Below are positions 19,585-29,455 of a stretch of 35,046 nucleotides of DNA, in pieces. Location: positions 1 to 35,046 of IMG/VR virus record IMGVR_UViG_3300017971_000554; one strand, written 5' to 3'. The translations under genes were made by a program, and so were the position numbers. The notes beneath the pieces are model-generated. The model did not search any database and had not been told where the DNA came from. It was given only the letters and a program-made list of their open reading frames with translations. The DNA comes from a virus. Position 1 is the stretch's first letter; every line of letters begins with the position of its first letter.

Positions 19585-22422
19585 ATGAATGGCGTAGAAA
19601 TTCTAACACTAGAAGATTTCAAGGAAGGTTGGCACTCCTACCGGGACACCAAAATACCCGCAAATGCTTTTTCTAATGGACAAAACATACAGCTTGGCGT
19701 TGATTACGTTCCAGTAAAGGTTGCCGGACACCAAAAATATAATTCCGTTACTTTGGGGGCAAATCCCGTAAGAGGCGGTTGTCTCTATGTGTTGGCAAGC
19801 GGGACCAGATATTATGTCATTGCCTGCGGTGGTAAGCTTTATTATTCTGTTGTGGGATCAGGAACGTTTACAGCATATCAAATTGGCGGGGCTGATTTAA
19901 CGTTTGATTCTACTGTTGATGTTGAGATGGTTCAGTATCTTGATGATTTGTGGGTAGTGAATGGGAAATATCCGGTAATAACAAATACAGGCTTTACTAA
20001 TGTCAAGATGTTGAGAATACATGGAACGACTGTTAATGAAGAACAAACTGGTACAGCTGATAGTGGTTCTACTACGACGCTGGTAGATTCAGCTTTGACT
20101 CAAGTAGATGATTATTGGAATGGAGGAGTTCTCGCTATTACGGGTGGAACCAATTCTGGAGAAGTCAGGTTGATATCCGACTTTGACGCAGCTACCGATA
20201 CTGTTACTGTTAGCGTAGCGTTTACTAATCCCATTGATGCAACTTCGGTATATGCTATTTATGAGCAAATAGGAGACGCTAATACTCCTTCAGGCGGGGA
20301 ACTTATTATCGAACATGAAGAACGCTTGTTTATAGCAAAGTCTGATGATAATGGTAATGGTCTTTATTGGACTGAACCTTTTGAACCTGAAGACTGGACA
20401 CCGGAATATGGGTTGAATTATGATTTTGTTGGCAAAGATGATGGAGAAAATATTACGAGTATAATAAGCTATCATGGTTACGTCATTGTAGGTAAGGCTC
20501 ATAGTATGTATAGATATTCTACTGTAGGCGATATAACGGAATGGGGAGCTAAGAGGGCTGATACAACTTTTGGTTGTTTATATCACCGGACAATGAAAGA
20601 GTTTTTTGGACGACTAGTATATTTGTCTAATGTTGGAGTAGTTGCTTTTGATGGAAATAATGCCGAGATACTTTCTGATAATATAGAAGACGATATGTTG
20701 GAATTACCGCAGTTAAAAAATAATATCCGGCAATGGTTACAAACAACGACTACTGAGTTTGATACGGGTACAGCCGGAGCAAAACTTGTAAATACTGCTG
20801 ACGATGAATTAAAAGCTATTCCGCAAACTTCTCAGGCAGATTGGGACGCAGGCACAAAGTCGCAAGTAAATACTGATCTTAGTCCGGGAGATGTAAAACT
20901 TGCTCAATATAATGCTGGAACTAATTTAGCATTGAATCAGCCTGCTAGTCAAAATTCAGATTTTCCCGGATATCCCGCTGCCAATGGTAATGATGGAAAT
21001 GTCAATACTTATGCTATAAATCGCACTCCATCTCCTTACTGGTGGAAAGTTGATTTAGGTTCTTCAAAAACAATAGGGTATATTTATGTGAAAATGAGAG
21101 GGAATGAAGGAACACCGACAATTCTTATTCAGGGTTCAAATAATGATATTGATTGGACAACGTTAGAAACTCAAGTTGTAGATACAACTCTTACATATTA
21201 TGGTTATGAGCAAAATGCAATTTCTTATAGGTATTTAAGACTTTATTGCACTACTACTGTTTTTTGGACTGCTGAGTTTGAAGTATATGCTCCATATTAT
21301 CGTTCCACTGGTAACATTGCAACTCAAACGTTAGATTTTGGATTTACTCCAAATTCTTTTGGGAATTTAGCTGCTGAGATTACTGTTCCTGCAAACACCG
21401 GAATAACTTTTCAAACGAGGTCTTCTGCTAATGGTACGAGTTGGGATTCATGGACAAATATCGGTTCGGCTGGAGAAAATAACGGAGTTATAAATTCTAC
21501 TGTCAGAAGATATCTCCAGTGGAAAGCTATTCTTACTACTACGGATTCAGGGGCAACTCCAATACTTCATCAGGGATATGTTGGAGTAGAATACTGGTCT
21601 GTAGAAAAAGATTTAGGAGTAACGCCTGATTCATGGGGAAAGTTTGATAGTGCTTATGTAGCTGATGGACAAACAATAACGTGGTGGATGAGATCAGCAG
21701 CTACACAAGGCGGTCTTGCGGCTGCAACGTGGTATCAGCAAACTCCAGGTAATATTGTATCAACTGTAACTTTGAATCAATGGGTTCAATATAGCGTGCG
21801 AATAAATTCAGTATTGTATAGTGGAACTCCTATAGTTGGTAGTGTGCAAATAAATTATTATACAGGCCCGAACCTTGTAGCTCCTTGTGCTGCCGTATGG
21901 GGAGACCTTTATAAATTGAATGTAACTGCTGTAGGCAGTTCTGAAAACGATATTGTGTTTCAGTACAACAAAGAAGGATATTGGCTACCTAAGAGAACCA
22001 ACAAACATAATAACATATACTTTATAGACCAGGACAATCTTGTTTCAGGAACTTCTGAGTCAGATGGTTTTGTGAGGTTGAATGAAATAGGAACCCAGGA
22101 TGATACGACGGATATTGATAGCTGGTTTGAAACAAAGAAATTTGAACTTGTGCCTATGGTTAAATTACTTAGGCGGTATCTTGTAAGTTCTAAATCAGAT
22201 GCAGACTGGACTTTATCCTATTCGCTTGACGATGCAGCGTATGTAGATGTAACGATAGATTTACAATCAGTTGTAAAGACAGTAAATAAAGTTTTTGCAG
22301 GAGTAGTACGGGGTAGATATGTTAAGTTTAAAATAAGACAGAACTCAGAAGATGCTAATTGGGAATTGCACAAACTAGATGTAATGTGGAAGCCTGTACG
22401 GGAATTGGATATTGACGATTAA
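19585..22422 (+). CDS. Large tail/stopper protein with embedded lectin domain
   Basis: 945 residues. The N-terminus (LEDFKEGWHSYRDTKIPANA, NGQNIQLG) resembles tail tubular/stabilisation proteins of podoviruses that plug the portal. Residues 155-228 are the module also found in the capsid protein. Residues 235-370 look like beta-propeller repeats (HEERLFIAKSDDNGNGLYWT, YHGYVIVGKAHSMYRY). Residues 447-570 form an F5/8 type C (discoidin) domain: NLALNQPASQNS, NGNDGNVNT, YWWKVDLGSSKTIGYIYVK, YRYLRLY. Two further beta domains follow. The stop overlaps the next start. The ribosome site is weak. Confidence 0.75.
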   Translation: MNGVEILTLEDFKEGWHSYRDTKIPANAFSNGQNIQLGVDYVPVKVAGHQKYNSVTLGANPVRGGCLYVLASGTRYYVIACGGKLYYSVVGSGTFTAYQIGGADLTFDSTVDVEMVQYLDDLWVVNGKYPVITNTGFTNVKMLRIHGTTVNEEQTGTADSGSTTTLVDSALTQVDDYWNGGVLAITGGTNSGEVRLISDFDAATDTVTVSVAFTNPIDATSVYAIYEQIGDANTPSGGELIIEHEERLFIAKSDDNGNGLYWTEPFEPEDWTPEYGLNYDFVGKDDGENITSIISYHGYVIVGKAHSMYRYSTVGDITEWGAKRADTTFGCLYHRTMKEFFGRLVYLSNVGVVAFDGNNAEILSDNIEDDMLELPQLKNNIRQWLQTTTTEFDTGTAGAKLVNTADDELKAIPQTSQADWDAGTKSQVNTDLSPGDVKLAQYNAGTNLALNQPASQNSDFPGYPAANGNDGNVNTYAINRTPSPYWWKVDLGSSKTIGYIYVKMRGNEGTPTILIQGSNNDIDWTTLETQVVDTTLTYYGYEQNAISYRYLRLYCTTTVFWTAEFEVYAPYYRSTGNIATQTLDFGFTPNSFGNLAAEITVPANTGITFQTRSSANGTSWDSWTNIGSAGENNGVINSTVRRYLQWKAILTTTDSGATPILHQGYVGVEYWSVEKDLGVTPDSWGKFDSAYVADGQTITWWMRSAATQGGLAAATWYQQTPGNIVSTVTLNQWVQYSVRINSVLYSGTPIVGSVQINYYTGPNLVAPCAAVWGDLYKLNVTAVGSSENDIVFQYNKEGYWLPKRTNKHNNIYFIDQDNLVSGTSESDGFVRLNEIGTQDDTTDIDSWFETKKFELVPMVKLLRRYLVSSKSDADWTLSYSLDDAAYVDVTIDLQSVVKTVNKVFAGVVRGRYVKFKIRQNSEDANWELHKLDVMWKPVRELDIDD

Positions 22423-23114
22423 TGGAAAAACCTTATAAAATAAATAAACTTGAAAATGCTCAGGATATAGAGAGATTGGATAATCTTCTTACAATCCTGT
22501 TCGCTAATATGCAGACAATAAAGCATAGGGTTTCAGACACTACTCCAGTAGTAGAGCAACTCCGGGAAGGAGAAATATTATTTTTAGATGATGGTTCTGG
22601 AAACAGACAATTGTATGCTAAGATAAAAAATACTTTATATCGTGTTCCAAAGGTATCGACTGATGGAACTTTAGCAAATAATAGCGATAATTTATTTCCT
22701 ACTGAGAAAGCTGTAAAGACTTATGTTGATGGAATAGATAAATTTACTGAAAGAACTGGAGCAACTGATTATGATTATCACGAAACTGGAGATAAATCGG
22801 TTATAGATACTGACGGAGACACCCACGACTTGGATTTAGGTTCTGGAGGTTTAGGGGTAGTTCCAACGACAGCGACAGCAGTTCTTTTAAGAGTAACAGT
22901 ACAGGATGATGTTGAAAACAGCTATATTAGGTTTTTCAAAAAAGGCTCATCCGATACCGGTTACAATATAGCCGAAGCTGTAACCCAGGTAGGCAGCGTA
23001 CCTATTACCTATGACTTAACCGTACCATGCGACAGCAGCGGAAGAATAAGTTACATCGGAGAAAACCTAGCATTTCAAAATATATGGATTGTAGTCAGGG
23101 GATGGTGGCAATAA
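22422..23114 (+). CDS. Tail fibre-like protein
   Basis: 230 residues, starting in a TAATG overlap with the previous stop. A helical start (residues 8-40) is followed by GEILFLDDGSGNRQLYAKI and STDGTLANNSDNLFPTEKAV plus KTYVDG, a motif widespread in phage tail fibres and fibre-attachment proteins. A beta-sandwich with an SYIRFFKKGSS patch ends in VVRGWWQ. It probably sits at the tail tip or connects a fibre. Receptor specificity cannot be seen. Confidence 0.65.
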   Translation: MEKPYKINKLENAQDIERLDNLLTILFANMQTIKHRVSDTTPVVEQLREGEILFLDDGSGNRQLYAKIKNTLYRVPKVSTDGTLANNSDNLFPTEKAVKTYVDGIDKFTERTGATDYDYHETGDKSVIDTDGDTHDLDLGSGGLGVVPTTATAVLLRVTVQDDVENSYIRFFKKGSSDTGYNIAEAVTQVGSVPITYDLTVPCDSSGRISYIGENLAFQNIWIVVRGWWQ

Positions 23115-23308
23115 TGGCAGACAGGGAAAAGTTATATAGAAGTTTTGGGCCGAAATTATTAGAAGCAATAGTAATTATACTAAAGGATGAAATAAATGAA
23201 TTAAGACAGAAGGTAGGATTGCAAGAAAAAACTAATCAGCAAATGATAAGTTCTGTAGAAGATAAATTAAAAAACATAAAAGATTATAATTGGATGAAAA
23301 AAAACTAA
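23114..23308 (+). CDS. 64-residue helical phage protein
   Basis: The start at 23114 is chosen because it overlaps the stop of the fibre-like gene (TAATG); an upstream in-frame ATG at 23027 would add basic residues that are only the shadow of that gene. KLYRSFGPKLLEAIVIILKD, INELRQKVGL and the NQQMISSVEDKLKNI segment look like a small helical protein I have seen in other environmental phages between fibre and internal-virion genes. Function unknown; a chaperone role would fit. Confidence 0.65.
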   Translation: MADREKLYRSFGPKLLEAIVIILKDEINELRQKVGLQEKTNQQMISSVEDKLKNIKDYNWMKKN

Positions 23309-23319
23309 GGAGGCTTAAC

Positions 23320-23874
23320 ATGGCATGGTGGATTCCTTTATCAATTGGATTATCAGCTTTATCAGAATACTTAGGAGCAGAAGCAGAAGAAGAAACATTA
23401 GAAAGGCAATTAACCGAGCGTGAAAAAGGACGGGGGCGAGCTAGAGAAATAATCGGGAAGTATCAACCAGGAGTTTTTTCAGAGGAATATACTCCGTATG
23501 CTTCTCCTCTTGCTCCGCAGAGACAGGCAACGTTAGCGCAGTTTTTATCTGGAGAACTTACTCCGGCCCAGACAGGAGTATTAGCACAACAGAGACGTTT
23601 GGGTGAGGGAGCAATTTCAAGACGGGTAGCTGGAGCCGGAACTCCTATGGGTGGACGGGCAGCATTGTCAGTTCAATTAGCAAGAGACCTTGCTTTACAA
23701 GGAGCAACGCTTGCCGGACAGCAACAGCAGTTCGGATTGCAGGCTGCTTTACCTTATGAGCAAGCGGCACGGGCTGAAAGACAATATGGTTATGAATCAA
23801 GGCTTGCTAAGTGGCTAAAAGGTCAGGAAGAGGAATCGAGGAGAAGAGAACTGGAATTACAATATTTAACTTAA
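23320..23874 (+). CDS. Putative internal virion/ejection protein
   Basis: 184 residues from ATG 23320, picked because AAGGAGG lies at 23307-23313; an upstream ATG at 23290 overlaps the preceding gene. It starts with a hydrophobic segment (MAWWIPLSIGLSALSEYLGA), followed by Arg/Glu/Gln-rich helices (ARDLALQGATLAGQQQQFGL, AARAERQYGYESRLA). This small Gln/Ala-rich composition resembles podovirus ejection proteins. It is followed by two larger proteins of similar type. Confidence 0.6.
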   Translation: MAWWIPLSIGLSALSEYLGAEAEEETLERQLTEREKGRGRAREIIGKYQPGVFSEEYTPYASPLAPQRQATLAQFLSGELTPAQTGVLAQQRRLGEGAISRRVAGAGTPMGGRAALSVQLARDLALQGATLAGQQQQFGLQAALPYEQAARAERQYGYESRLAKWLKGQEEESRRRELELQYLT

Positions 23875-23893
23875 TTCTTGGAGGTATATATCA

Positions 23894-24691
23894 ATGGCAA
23901 GACGGCGATCTATATTACTAGGTTTACGTGGGGCAGCAAGAGGAGCAATGCCTTGGGTACATCGTGCAATAATGCAAGAAGAACTTGCGAAACAGCAAGA
24001 ACAGAAAGCCATATCAGATTATTACAGAGATTTATTGGCTACAGGAGAACTTGAGGTTACTCCTCCAACGCCTATTGGGCCGATGGCGGGGCCTGTTCCC
24101 GTTGCTGAAGAAACTGGTTTGGCTGGATATCTCAGACCGGAAGCTCCGGCTCCGAGAGCGCCTACAGTTGAAGAAGAGTTTGATGTTATGAGGGCGATAT
24201 CCAGAGGACGAAGATTGCCTCCGGGAGTAAGAATTAAACCGCCGAAAATACCAAAGGGACTTGAGCCTGCTCAGTTTACTCATAAGGGCATTACATATAG
24301 CAGACCGACTAAAGAAGTCAAAAAGAGAACCGATCCCCGCTTTGAAGAAATGATGGACGTAGCGGGTAAGCATTGGGCTTCTTACAAAGAGGCGATTGAT
24401 AACGATGATGAACTCGGAATAGAATTATACAGCAAGAGGTTTGAATCAGCAATGGACGTTGCTGAAGGACTTTGGACAGCTTCTAATCCAGATATCCCTT
24501 TTGACAGATTTGAATTGGCAGAACTTGCGAAAGACCAGTCAGGGTGGCAGAAGTTCTGGGGATTGGAACCTAAAGGCAAAAAAGTCGCTGTTGTTGAAAA
24601 AGGCAAGAAATATGCAGTAGGCGACGAAGTAACTACGAAAAGAGGAACATTCAAATATTTAGGCAATGATAGATGGCAAAAAACCAAATAG
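23894..24691 (+). CDS. Hypothetical internal virion protein
   Basis: 265 residues, GGAGGTATAT upstream. A basic, partly amphipathic start (MARRRSILLGLRGAARGAMP) is followed by a Pro/Ala-rich linker (residues 55-90), a helical middle (RFEEMMDVAGKHWASYKEAI) and a beta-like end (VVEKGKKYAVGDEVTTKRGT, FKYLGNDRWQKTK). It overlaps the giant gene's start by 19 bases, so the two are probably made together. No enzymatic motif. Confidence 0.6.
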   Translation: MARRRSILLGLRGAARGAMPWVHRAIMQEELAKQQEQKAISDYYRDLLATGELEVTPPTPIGPMAGPVPVAEETGLAGYLRPEAPAPRAPTVEEEFDVMRAISRGRRLPPGVRIKPPKIPKGLEPAQFTHKGITYSRPTKEVKKRTDPRFEEMMDVAGKHWASYKEAIDNDDELGIELYSKRFESAMDVAEGLWTASNPDIPFDRFELAELAKDQSGWQKFWGLEPKGKKVAVVEKGKKYAVGDEVTTKRGTFKYLGNDRWQKTK

Positions 24692-27600
24692 TAACAACCA
24701 AGGAACTTTTCGGAGAAGAAGAGATACTCTCAACGGAAGAACTCTTCGGTGATGAAATTTTATCTACTGAAGAAGTTCTCGCCGATCCTATCATAGAAAA
24801 ACCTCCCGAACCATCAGTTCCAAAACAACTATTACAGAGAGCCTTAGAAAGAGTCGGGAAACTACGGGCTGAAAAAATAAGAGTGCCTAAGCCGAGAGTT
24901 CCGGCTGAAAGAAGAGTTGAGATTGGAGCGCCTGAGATTCCTGAAGAAGTTCCTAAACTTGAATGGACTCGTGCTGGGATTCCTACCGAAACAAGGTTTA
25001 TATCTCCTGAAATGATTGGAGAACCTTTAATTGATTATACAGCAAAACAAGAGAAGAAGTTGGCTGAGAGAGCAAGGAACCTTGCTACTAAGGAATTTGA
25101 AATGAAATATCCTCCACGTGCTGGAACGGGTTATCTTGTAACTCCACGTGAACGGAATATTATGTATATAGCTTCAGTTACTTCTATGAGGAATTTATTA
25201 CCGAGTGTTCTGGGTGGGATAACAAGGAAAGTTCCTGCTTTTGGGCGCTGGGTTATGAGGCATCCTGTAATGGGTAGATTGCTTGAACGTTCTCTTGAGG
25301 GCGGTATTGCAGGCGCATTGTCAAAGAGACCTGAAGACAAGTTTGCCAAAGAAGCAGTTGAAGGAGCAGTAACCCATACAGCTTGGTCTTTGGCTACAGA
25401 GATAGCTCCGGCATATATCAAATTAGCTTTACAGAAGGCGAAACCTGAAGTGGTTAAACCGCCGTTGGCGTTGCCTGCTCCGGGAAAGCCTCCGGTTCCA
25501 GAAGTAACAGTCCGGCCCCCTGTTGTTCCCAAACCCGCTCCATTAGCCTTAAAACCGCCTGTAAAGCCCATTCCTGCCGTTCCTGCTATTGGAGAGGTCA
25601 TATCAACTGAAGAGCTTGCTAAGCCTATTGTAGCCAAAATAAAGCCTATTGTACCCCCCGCCAAACCTACTTTGCCAGAGGTAGGAAAACCCCCTATTTT
25701 GAGGAGTCCTGAACAGGCGAAGACTTACGGGGAAAGCATAAAGGGTAATAAGGAGCTTATACAGGATTTGAAAGATGAAAGGGAAAGACTGCTTGGTGAG
25801 TCTATTGATATAGTGGATCGGGATAAGAAGATACAGATATTAACCAGAGCGCAACATTACAGGGAAGCAATTCAGGTTGCAGAAGTTAAGCCTCCAGTGG
25901 TTAAGCCCGTGCCTAAGCCTCCAGTTAAGCCAGTTGCAAAACCACCCGCAAAAGTACCAGCAAAACCTCCGGCTCCTGTTCCGGGAAGAAGAGAAGTAAC
26001 TATATTCCCGAAAGGAAAGAGAGATCTGATTACTGATATAAAGAAAGCTATTGTTGAAGTCCCGAAAAAAGTATCAGAGTTTGTCGGGTTTCAGATAGAC
26101 GGCGGGTTTAAAATAAAGAACACCAAGGAAGCTTTAGGGAAGTTTTTAAAAGAAGTTAAAAAGACTCCAGAGAAGATGGTTATTGGAGAGTTGAGAGTTC
26201 CTAGAAAACCAACTGCTCCAAGGAAAGCTTATATACCGCAAACCGATAAGCTTATGACATTAGAGAAGAGGGGTGGTTGGACTGATGGAGCTATGATGGA
26301 TTTAGAAGGCGAAGCTCCAAAGCCAGTTCAGAGTTTGCCAAAACTAAAGAAGCGTACTGTTCCTGATGAACATTTTGACGAAATTATCAAGAACGCAAAG
26401 AAGGCAGCAATCCTTCCAGTTGATAAATTAACGACAAATGCTGTTCCTGCTCCTGTTGGTAAAGTTAATCCGTTTGTGGTTCTGTTTAAGAAACCTGATG
26501 GGAAAATAATAGAATTAAATAAAGAGTATCACGATTACTTTGTAAATAAATATGGTTCAGATGTTGTTTTCAAGTTCCAGGATAAAGTTGATACTCCGAT
26601 ACTGGTAGAACACAAAGGGAAAGTTAAAGGCGTAGTTATGCCTAAAGAATATAAAGCAAAAGAGCAATACATAAAATTATTTGAAGAAGAAATTGAGGAA
26701 ACTCAAGCTAACCGGATCACTCAAATTATGCGTGGCGCTAAGACAATGGCTGAAGCCCAGCAACAGATAAAGAAAGATTTGAAGCTGGACATTCCTATTG
26801 CTGATTTGAAAGCTTTTGAACCGCAAGTTAAAGGTGGACTTCCCCCAGAAGCGCAGCAACATATAATAAAGGATTTAAGCGAGAAGATAAAAGGGAAGGA
26901 AAGAAAAGACGTAATGAATTTTGGCGTAAGCGAGGTTGCTGATATATCTCCAGAAGATTTGGTTGATAGCATGACTTTTTTCGATAGGGCAAAAGATTAT
27001 ACTTCTACGAAATATAAACAGCTTGGGGAAGCTATTCATTCTTTGGAGTTAGCTCAGAATTATTTATATTCTTATGCTGATTCTAAGCCTATTGCTGAAG
27101 GTGTTATTGACGCCCAGGTAAAGCAGTTAAGAAGTTCAAACGACGTGGATGAGGCAATCAGGATCATAAACAAAGCTACGAATAAAAGTAAGGTTGCAGA
27201 GATACTTGTTGAGGCTGATAAGAAAGAAAGACTGGACGGCGATATTGATAACGTGATATCGAAGGTAAATGCGGGCATTGAAAAGGGTACAATGACTCAG
27301 AAGGACAAAGAGGCTATCCGGGCTTTCGGATCATTGAGGAAAGTTGTCAAAGAGCAGATAATAAAAGACATACTTGATTCAAGAGTTGGTATAAGAATAA
27401 AGTCTGATGGTATAAGGTATGATCTTACTTATACAAATAATAAAGGTAAATTAGTTAAGAGAAGAGGCGTTACTGAAATTACTCTTGATAGATTACAGCG
27501 TATGCACAGGGACGTTAAAATAACAGACCAGAACGAGAGAGTTAAGTTTAGGCACTTAGACCCGAATACCGGAAAGTATGTTACAAGAACAGAGTACATA

Positions 27601-29262
27601 AAAGACTATGACGAAGTAACTAAAATACTTGGGAAAGAAACTAAAGAGTTGATTAATGAAACTTTGCCTTATGTGAACTGGATTCCTCACAACAGGATTC
27701 ATGGTAAGTTCTGGGTTGAAGCATACGAACCGCACGCAACAGGAGAAGGAGAAACGAAAATATTCTCGGCCCGTGTACCCAATAAAGTATGGGCTGATAA
27801 GATGCAGGCAAAAATAAAACAGAGTTTTCCTTCTGCTAGGGTATTGGTTAAACCTCATAGTCTCAAAATGAAGTATATGCCTTCCTTCGGTAGCATGGTT
27901 GAAGTATCTCATTACCTTCATAACGCTGGTGTTGATCCGAGGTCTGAAGCTGGACAGAAGATAATAAATGCTTACCGCTCAATGTCAGGACTTATGAGCA
28001 GTTTGATTCATTCTCAGAACCTTGCTGGTTATAGAGTTGATTTTGACGGGCTTGTTGAGGGAATGGAGAGGAAAGCGACGGCAGCAGTAAACAGAGGATT
28101 CCGGCAGGAGATAAAAGATTTAACGGGTCTTACTAAAGAGATAAAAGATGATTTCAGATATAATACGGCGACAAAATATATCAATGCTTTATCTTCTGTT
28201 ACTGAAGGTAATGTTGTCTTAGACGCAGCAAAAGCATTGACTTATTTCTGGGTGCTTGCGAATAAGACAACTTATGTTGTGCAGAATTTAACTGAGTCTT
28301 TGTGGGCTTTGGCAAGAGTTCCGAAGTTAAATAAACCTTTTAAGTTTATGACTCCTTTACCCAGAGAGTATAAAGTTCTTGTTGATAAGGCAAGAAATGA
28401 AGGAATAATCCGTCCGTTCTATGGAGAGCAATTAACCGGAAGAGGATTGTTGCATAATATAAATATACTTGGCAACTGGTCTGAGAATGAAAGCAGTAAG
28501 AGAGTATTTGAGATAGGATTGAGGGTTGCAAGAGATAAAGGATTGACTGGAGACGAGGCATACCGGGAAGCGTACCAGTTCTTGTTTAACGTAGGTAAGC
28601 CTTATTACAGGAACCCTAATACTATAGTAGCATTGCTGGGTAGAGAAGGTACAGTAGTAAATAAGTATGGATTTATATTTTTACGCTGGGTACTGGATTG
28701 GATAAATAAGTTTGCCCGTGCGCCTGTAAGTACGAAAATAAAAACAATGCTTGTCTGGTTCCTGCTTGGTGGAGCTGGAACTTTACCTTTCGGAAGAAAG
28801 ATACTTCATAAGACTGGACTTGTTGATATCAGGAAAGACCCGAAGAGATTAACCTTGACTGAAAAGTTTATGCTTGGAGGACTCCCTGGAACGATAGGTG
28901 TTTCTTCTAGGTTCCTGATCCCGATGTTTTATAAAGGGCTGGGAGATGTGAGAACCGGAGTTGAAAGAGGTTTTAATATTCTTAGTAGCCAGATAAAAAG
29001 AGGTAAAGTTGGTTGGGGAAAATATGGATTGATAGGCGCTCTAGGCGCTCTCCCTCTTGGTGGTTTCCAGTACCCGATAAGTGGTATTACGAAAGTGAAA
29101 AAAGGCATAGTTGAAGTAAGAGGAGAGAAGAAGAAAGTTGTTTATAAACCTAAGACTCCCTGGGCTAAGTTCATAACAGGAGTTGGCTTAACTCCGTTTG
29201 AATTGAGTCAGATTTATGCACAGAAAAAAGAGCCGAGACCAAAACCGAAAGTCTTCAGATAA
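24673..29262 (+). CDS. Giant internal/ejection protein, polyvalent-protein-like
   Basis: 1529 residues, the largest gene. Residues 8-41 hold three copies of a motif (TTKELFGEEEIL, STEELFGDEIL, STEEVLADPII); ISTEEL recurs near 310. Residues 255-450 are Pro/Lys/Val-rich linker (KPPVPEV, KPVAKPPAKVPAKPP). The C-terminal half contains ALTYFWVLANKTTYVVQNLTESLWAL (in parts), GLTGDEAYREAYQFLFN and FLRWVLDWINKFARAP, resembling large-polyvalent-protein-associated domains of ejected phage proteins. Hydrophobic segments near 1357-1377 and 1440-1460 could insert into the host membrane. It would be injected with the DNA. No catalytic motif recognised. Confidence 0.7.
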   Translation: MAKNQIVTTKELFGEEEILSTEELFGDEILSTEEVLADPIIEKPPEPSVPKQLLQRALERVGKLRAEKIRVPKPRVPAERRVEIGAPEIPEEVPKLEWTRAGIPTETRFISPEMIGEPLIDYTAKQEKKLAERARNLATKEFEMKYPPRAGTGYLVTPRERNIMYIASVTSMRNLLPSVLGGITRKVPAFGRWVMRHPVMGRLLERSLEGGIAGALSKRPEDKFAKEAVEGAVTHTAWSLATEIAPAYIKLALQKAKPEVVKPPLALPAPGKPPVPEVTVRPPVVPKPAPLALKPPVKPIPAVPAIGEVISTEELAKPIVAKIKPIVPPAKPTLPEVGKPPILRSPEQAKTYGESIKGNKELIQDLKDERERLLGESIDIVDRDKKIQILTRAQHYREAIQVAEVKPPVVKPVPKPPVKPVAKPPAKVPAKPPAPVPGRREVTIFPKGKRDLITDIKKAIVEVPKKVSEFVGFQIDGGFKIKNTKEALGKFLKEVKKTPEKMVIGELRVPRKPTAPRKAYIPQTDKLMTLEKRGGWTDGAMMDLEGEAPKPVQSLPKLKKRTVPDEHFDEIIKNAKKAAILPVDKLTTNAVPAPVGKVNPFVVLFKKPDGKIIELNKEYHDYFVNKYGSDVVFKFQDKVDTPILVEHKGKVKGVVMPKEYKAKEQYIKLFEEEIEETQANRITQIMRGAKTMAEAQQQIKKDLKLDIPIADLKAFEPQVKGGLPPEAQQHIIKDLSEKIKGKERKDVMNFGVSEVADISPEDLVDSMTFFDRAKDYTSTKYKQLGEAIHSLELAQNYLYSYADSKPIAEGVIDAQVKQLRSSNDVDEAIRIINKATNKSKVAEILVEADKKERLDGDIDNVISKVNAGIEKGTMTQKDKEAIRAFGSLRKVVKEQIIKDILDSRVGIRIKSDGIRYDLTYTNNKGKLVKRRGVTEITLDRLQRMHRDVKITDQNERVKFRHLDPNTGKYVTRTEYIKDYDEVTKILGKETKELINETLPYVNWIPHNRIHGKFWVEAYEPHATGEGETKIFSARVPNKVWADKMQAKIKQSFPSARVLVKPHSLKMKYMPSFGSMVEVSHYLHNAGVDPRSEAGQKIINAYRSMSGLMSSLIHSQNLAGYRVDFDGLVEGMERKATAAVNRGFRQEIKDLTGLTKEIKDDFRYNTATKYINALSSVTEGNVVLDAAKALTYFWVLANKTTYVVQNLTESLWALARVPKLNKPFKFMTPLPREYKVLVDKARNEGIIRPFYGEQLTGRGLLHNINILGNWSENESSKRVFEIGLRVARDKGLTGDEAYREAYQFLFNVGKPYYRNPNTIVALLGREGTVVNKYGFIFLRWVLDWINKFARAPVSTKIKTMLVWFLLGGAGTLPFGRKILHKTGLVDIRKDPKRLTLTEKFMLGGLPGTIGVSSRFLIPMFYKGLGDVRTGVERGFNILSSQIKRGKVGWGKYGLIGALGALPLGGFQYPISGITKVKKGIVEVRGEKKKVVYKPKTPWAKFITGVGLTPFELSQIYAQKKEPRPKPKVFR

Positions 29263-29293
29263 TTAGCGCCTTCCTTGAATTTTTAAATACCCC

Positions 29294-29322
29294 TTGATAA
29301 ATTCCTGAATCTATGTTATAAT
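29294..29322 (+). promoter_or_regulatory. Strong sigma70 promoter
   Basis: TTGATA at 29294-29299, a 17-base spacer and a perfect TATAAT at 29317-29322. Transcription would begin near 29329 and read a non-coding segment with two terminators before the second early gene block. It is the best promoter of the window. Confidence 0.85.
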
Positions 29323-29407
29323 TCAACATATTGGAAAAATGAATCAGATATAGCGGAGCGCAGAAGTGAAACTGGCAAATAAATCGAATTTAGCAAAAAA
29401 TTGTGAG

Positions 29408-29443
29408 AGACAGGAGGCAATTGCAATCTTCCTGTCTTTTTTT
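29408..29443 (+). terminator. Intrinsic terminator 1 of the leader
   Basis: AGACAGGA (29408-29415) pairs with TCCTGTCT (29430-29437) and is followed by T7; the loop contains a further GCAATTGC palindrome. It would end a short RNA of about 115 nt from the promoter at 29294. Confidence 0.85.
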
Positions 29444-29455
29444 ATTGCAGGGAGT

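Noticed and set aside
25131-25664. 177-codon minus-strand frame rich in Gly and Thr
   Set aside because: Shadow of the Pro-rich linker of the giant protein (CCN opposite GGN).
29340-29400. tRNA-like segment
   Set aside because: No acceptor stem, T-loop GTTCRANNC or anticodon arm could be built; the complementary partners lie about 120 bases downstream.
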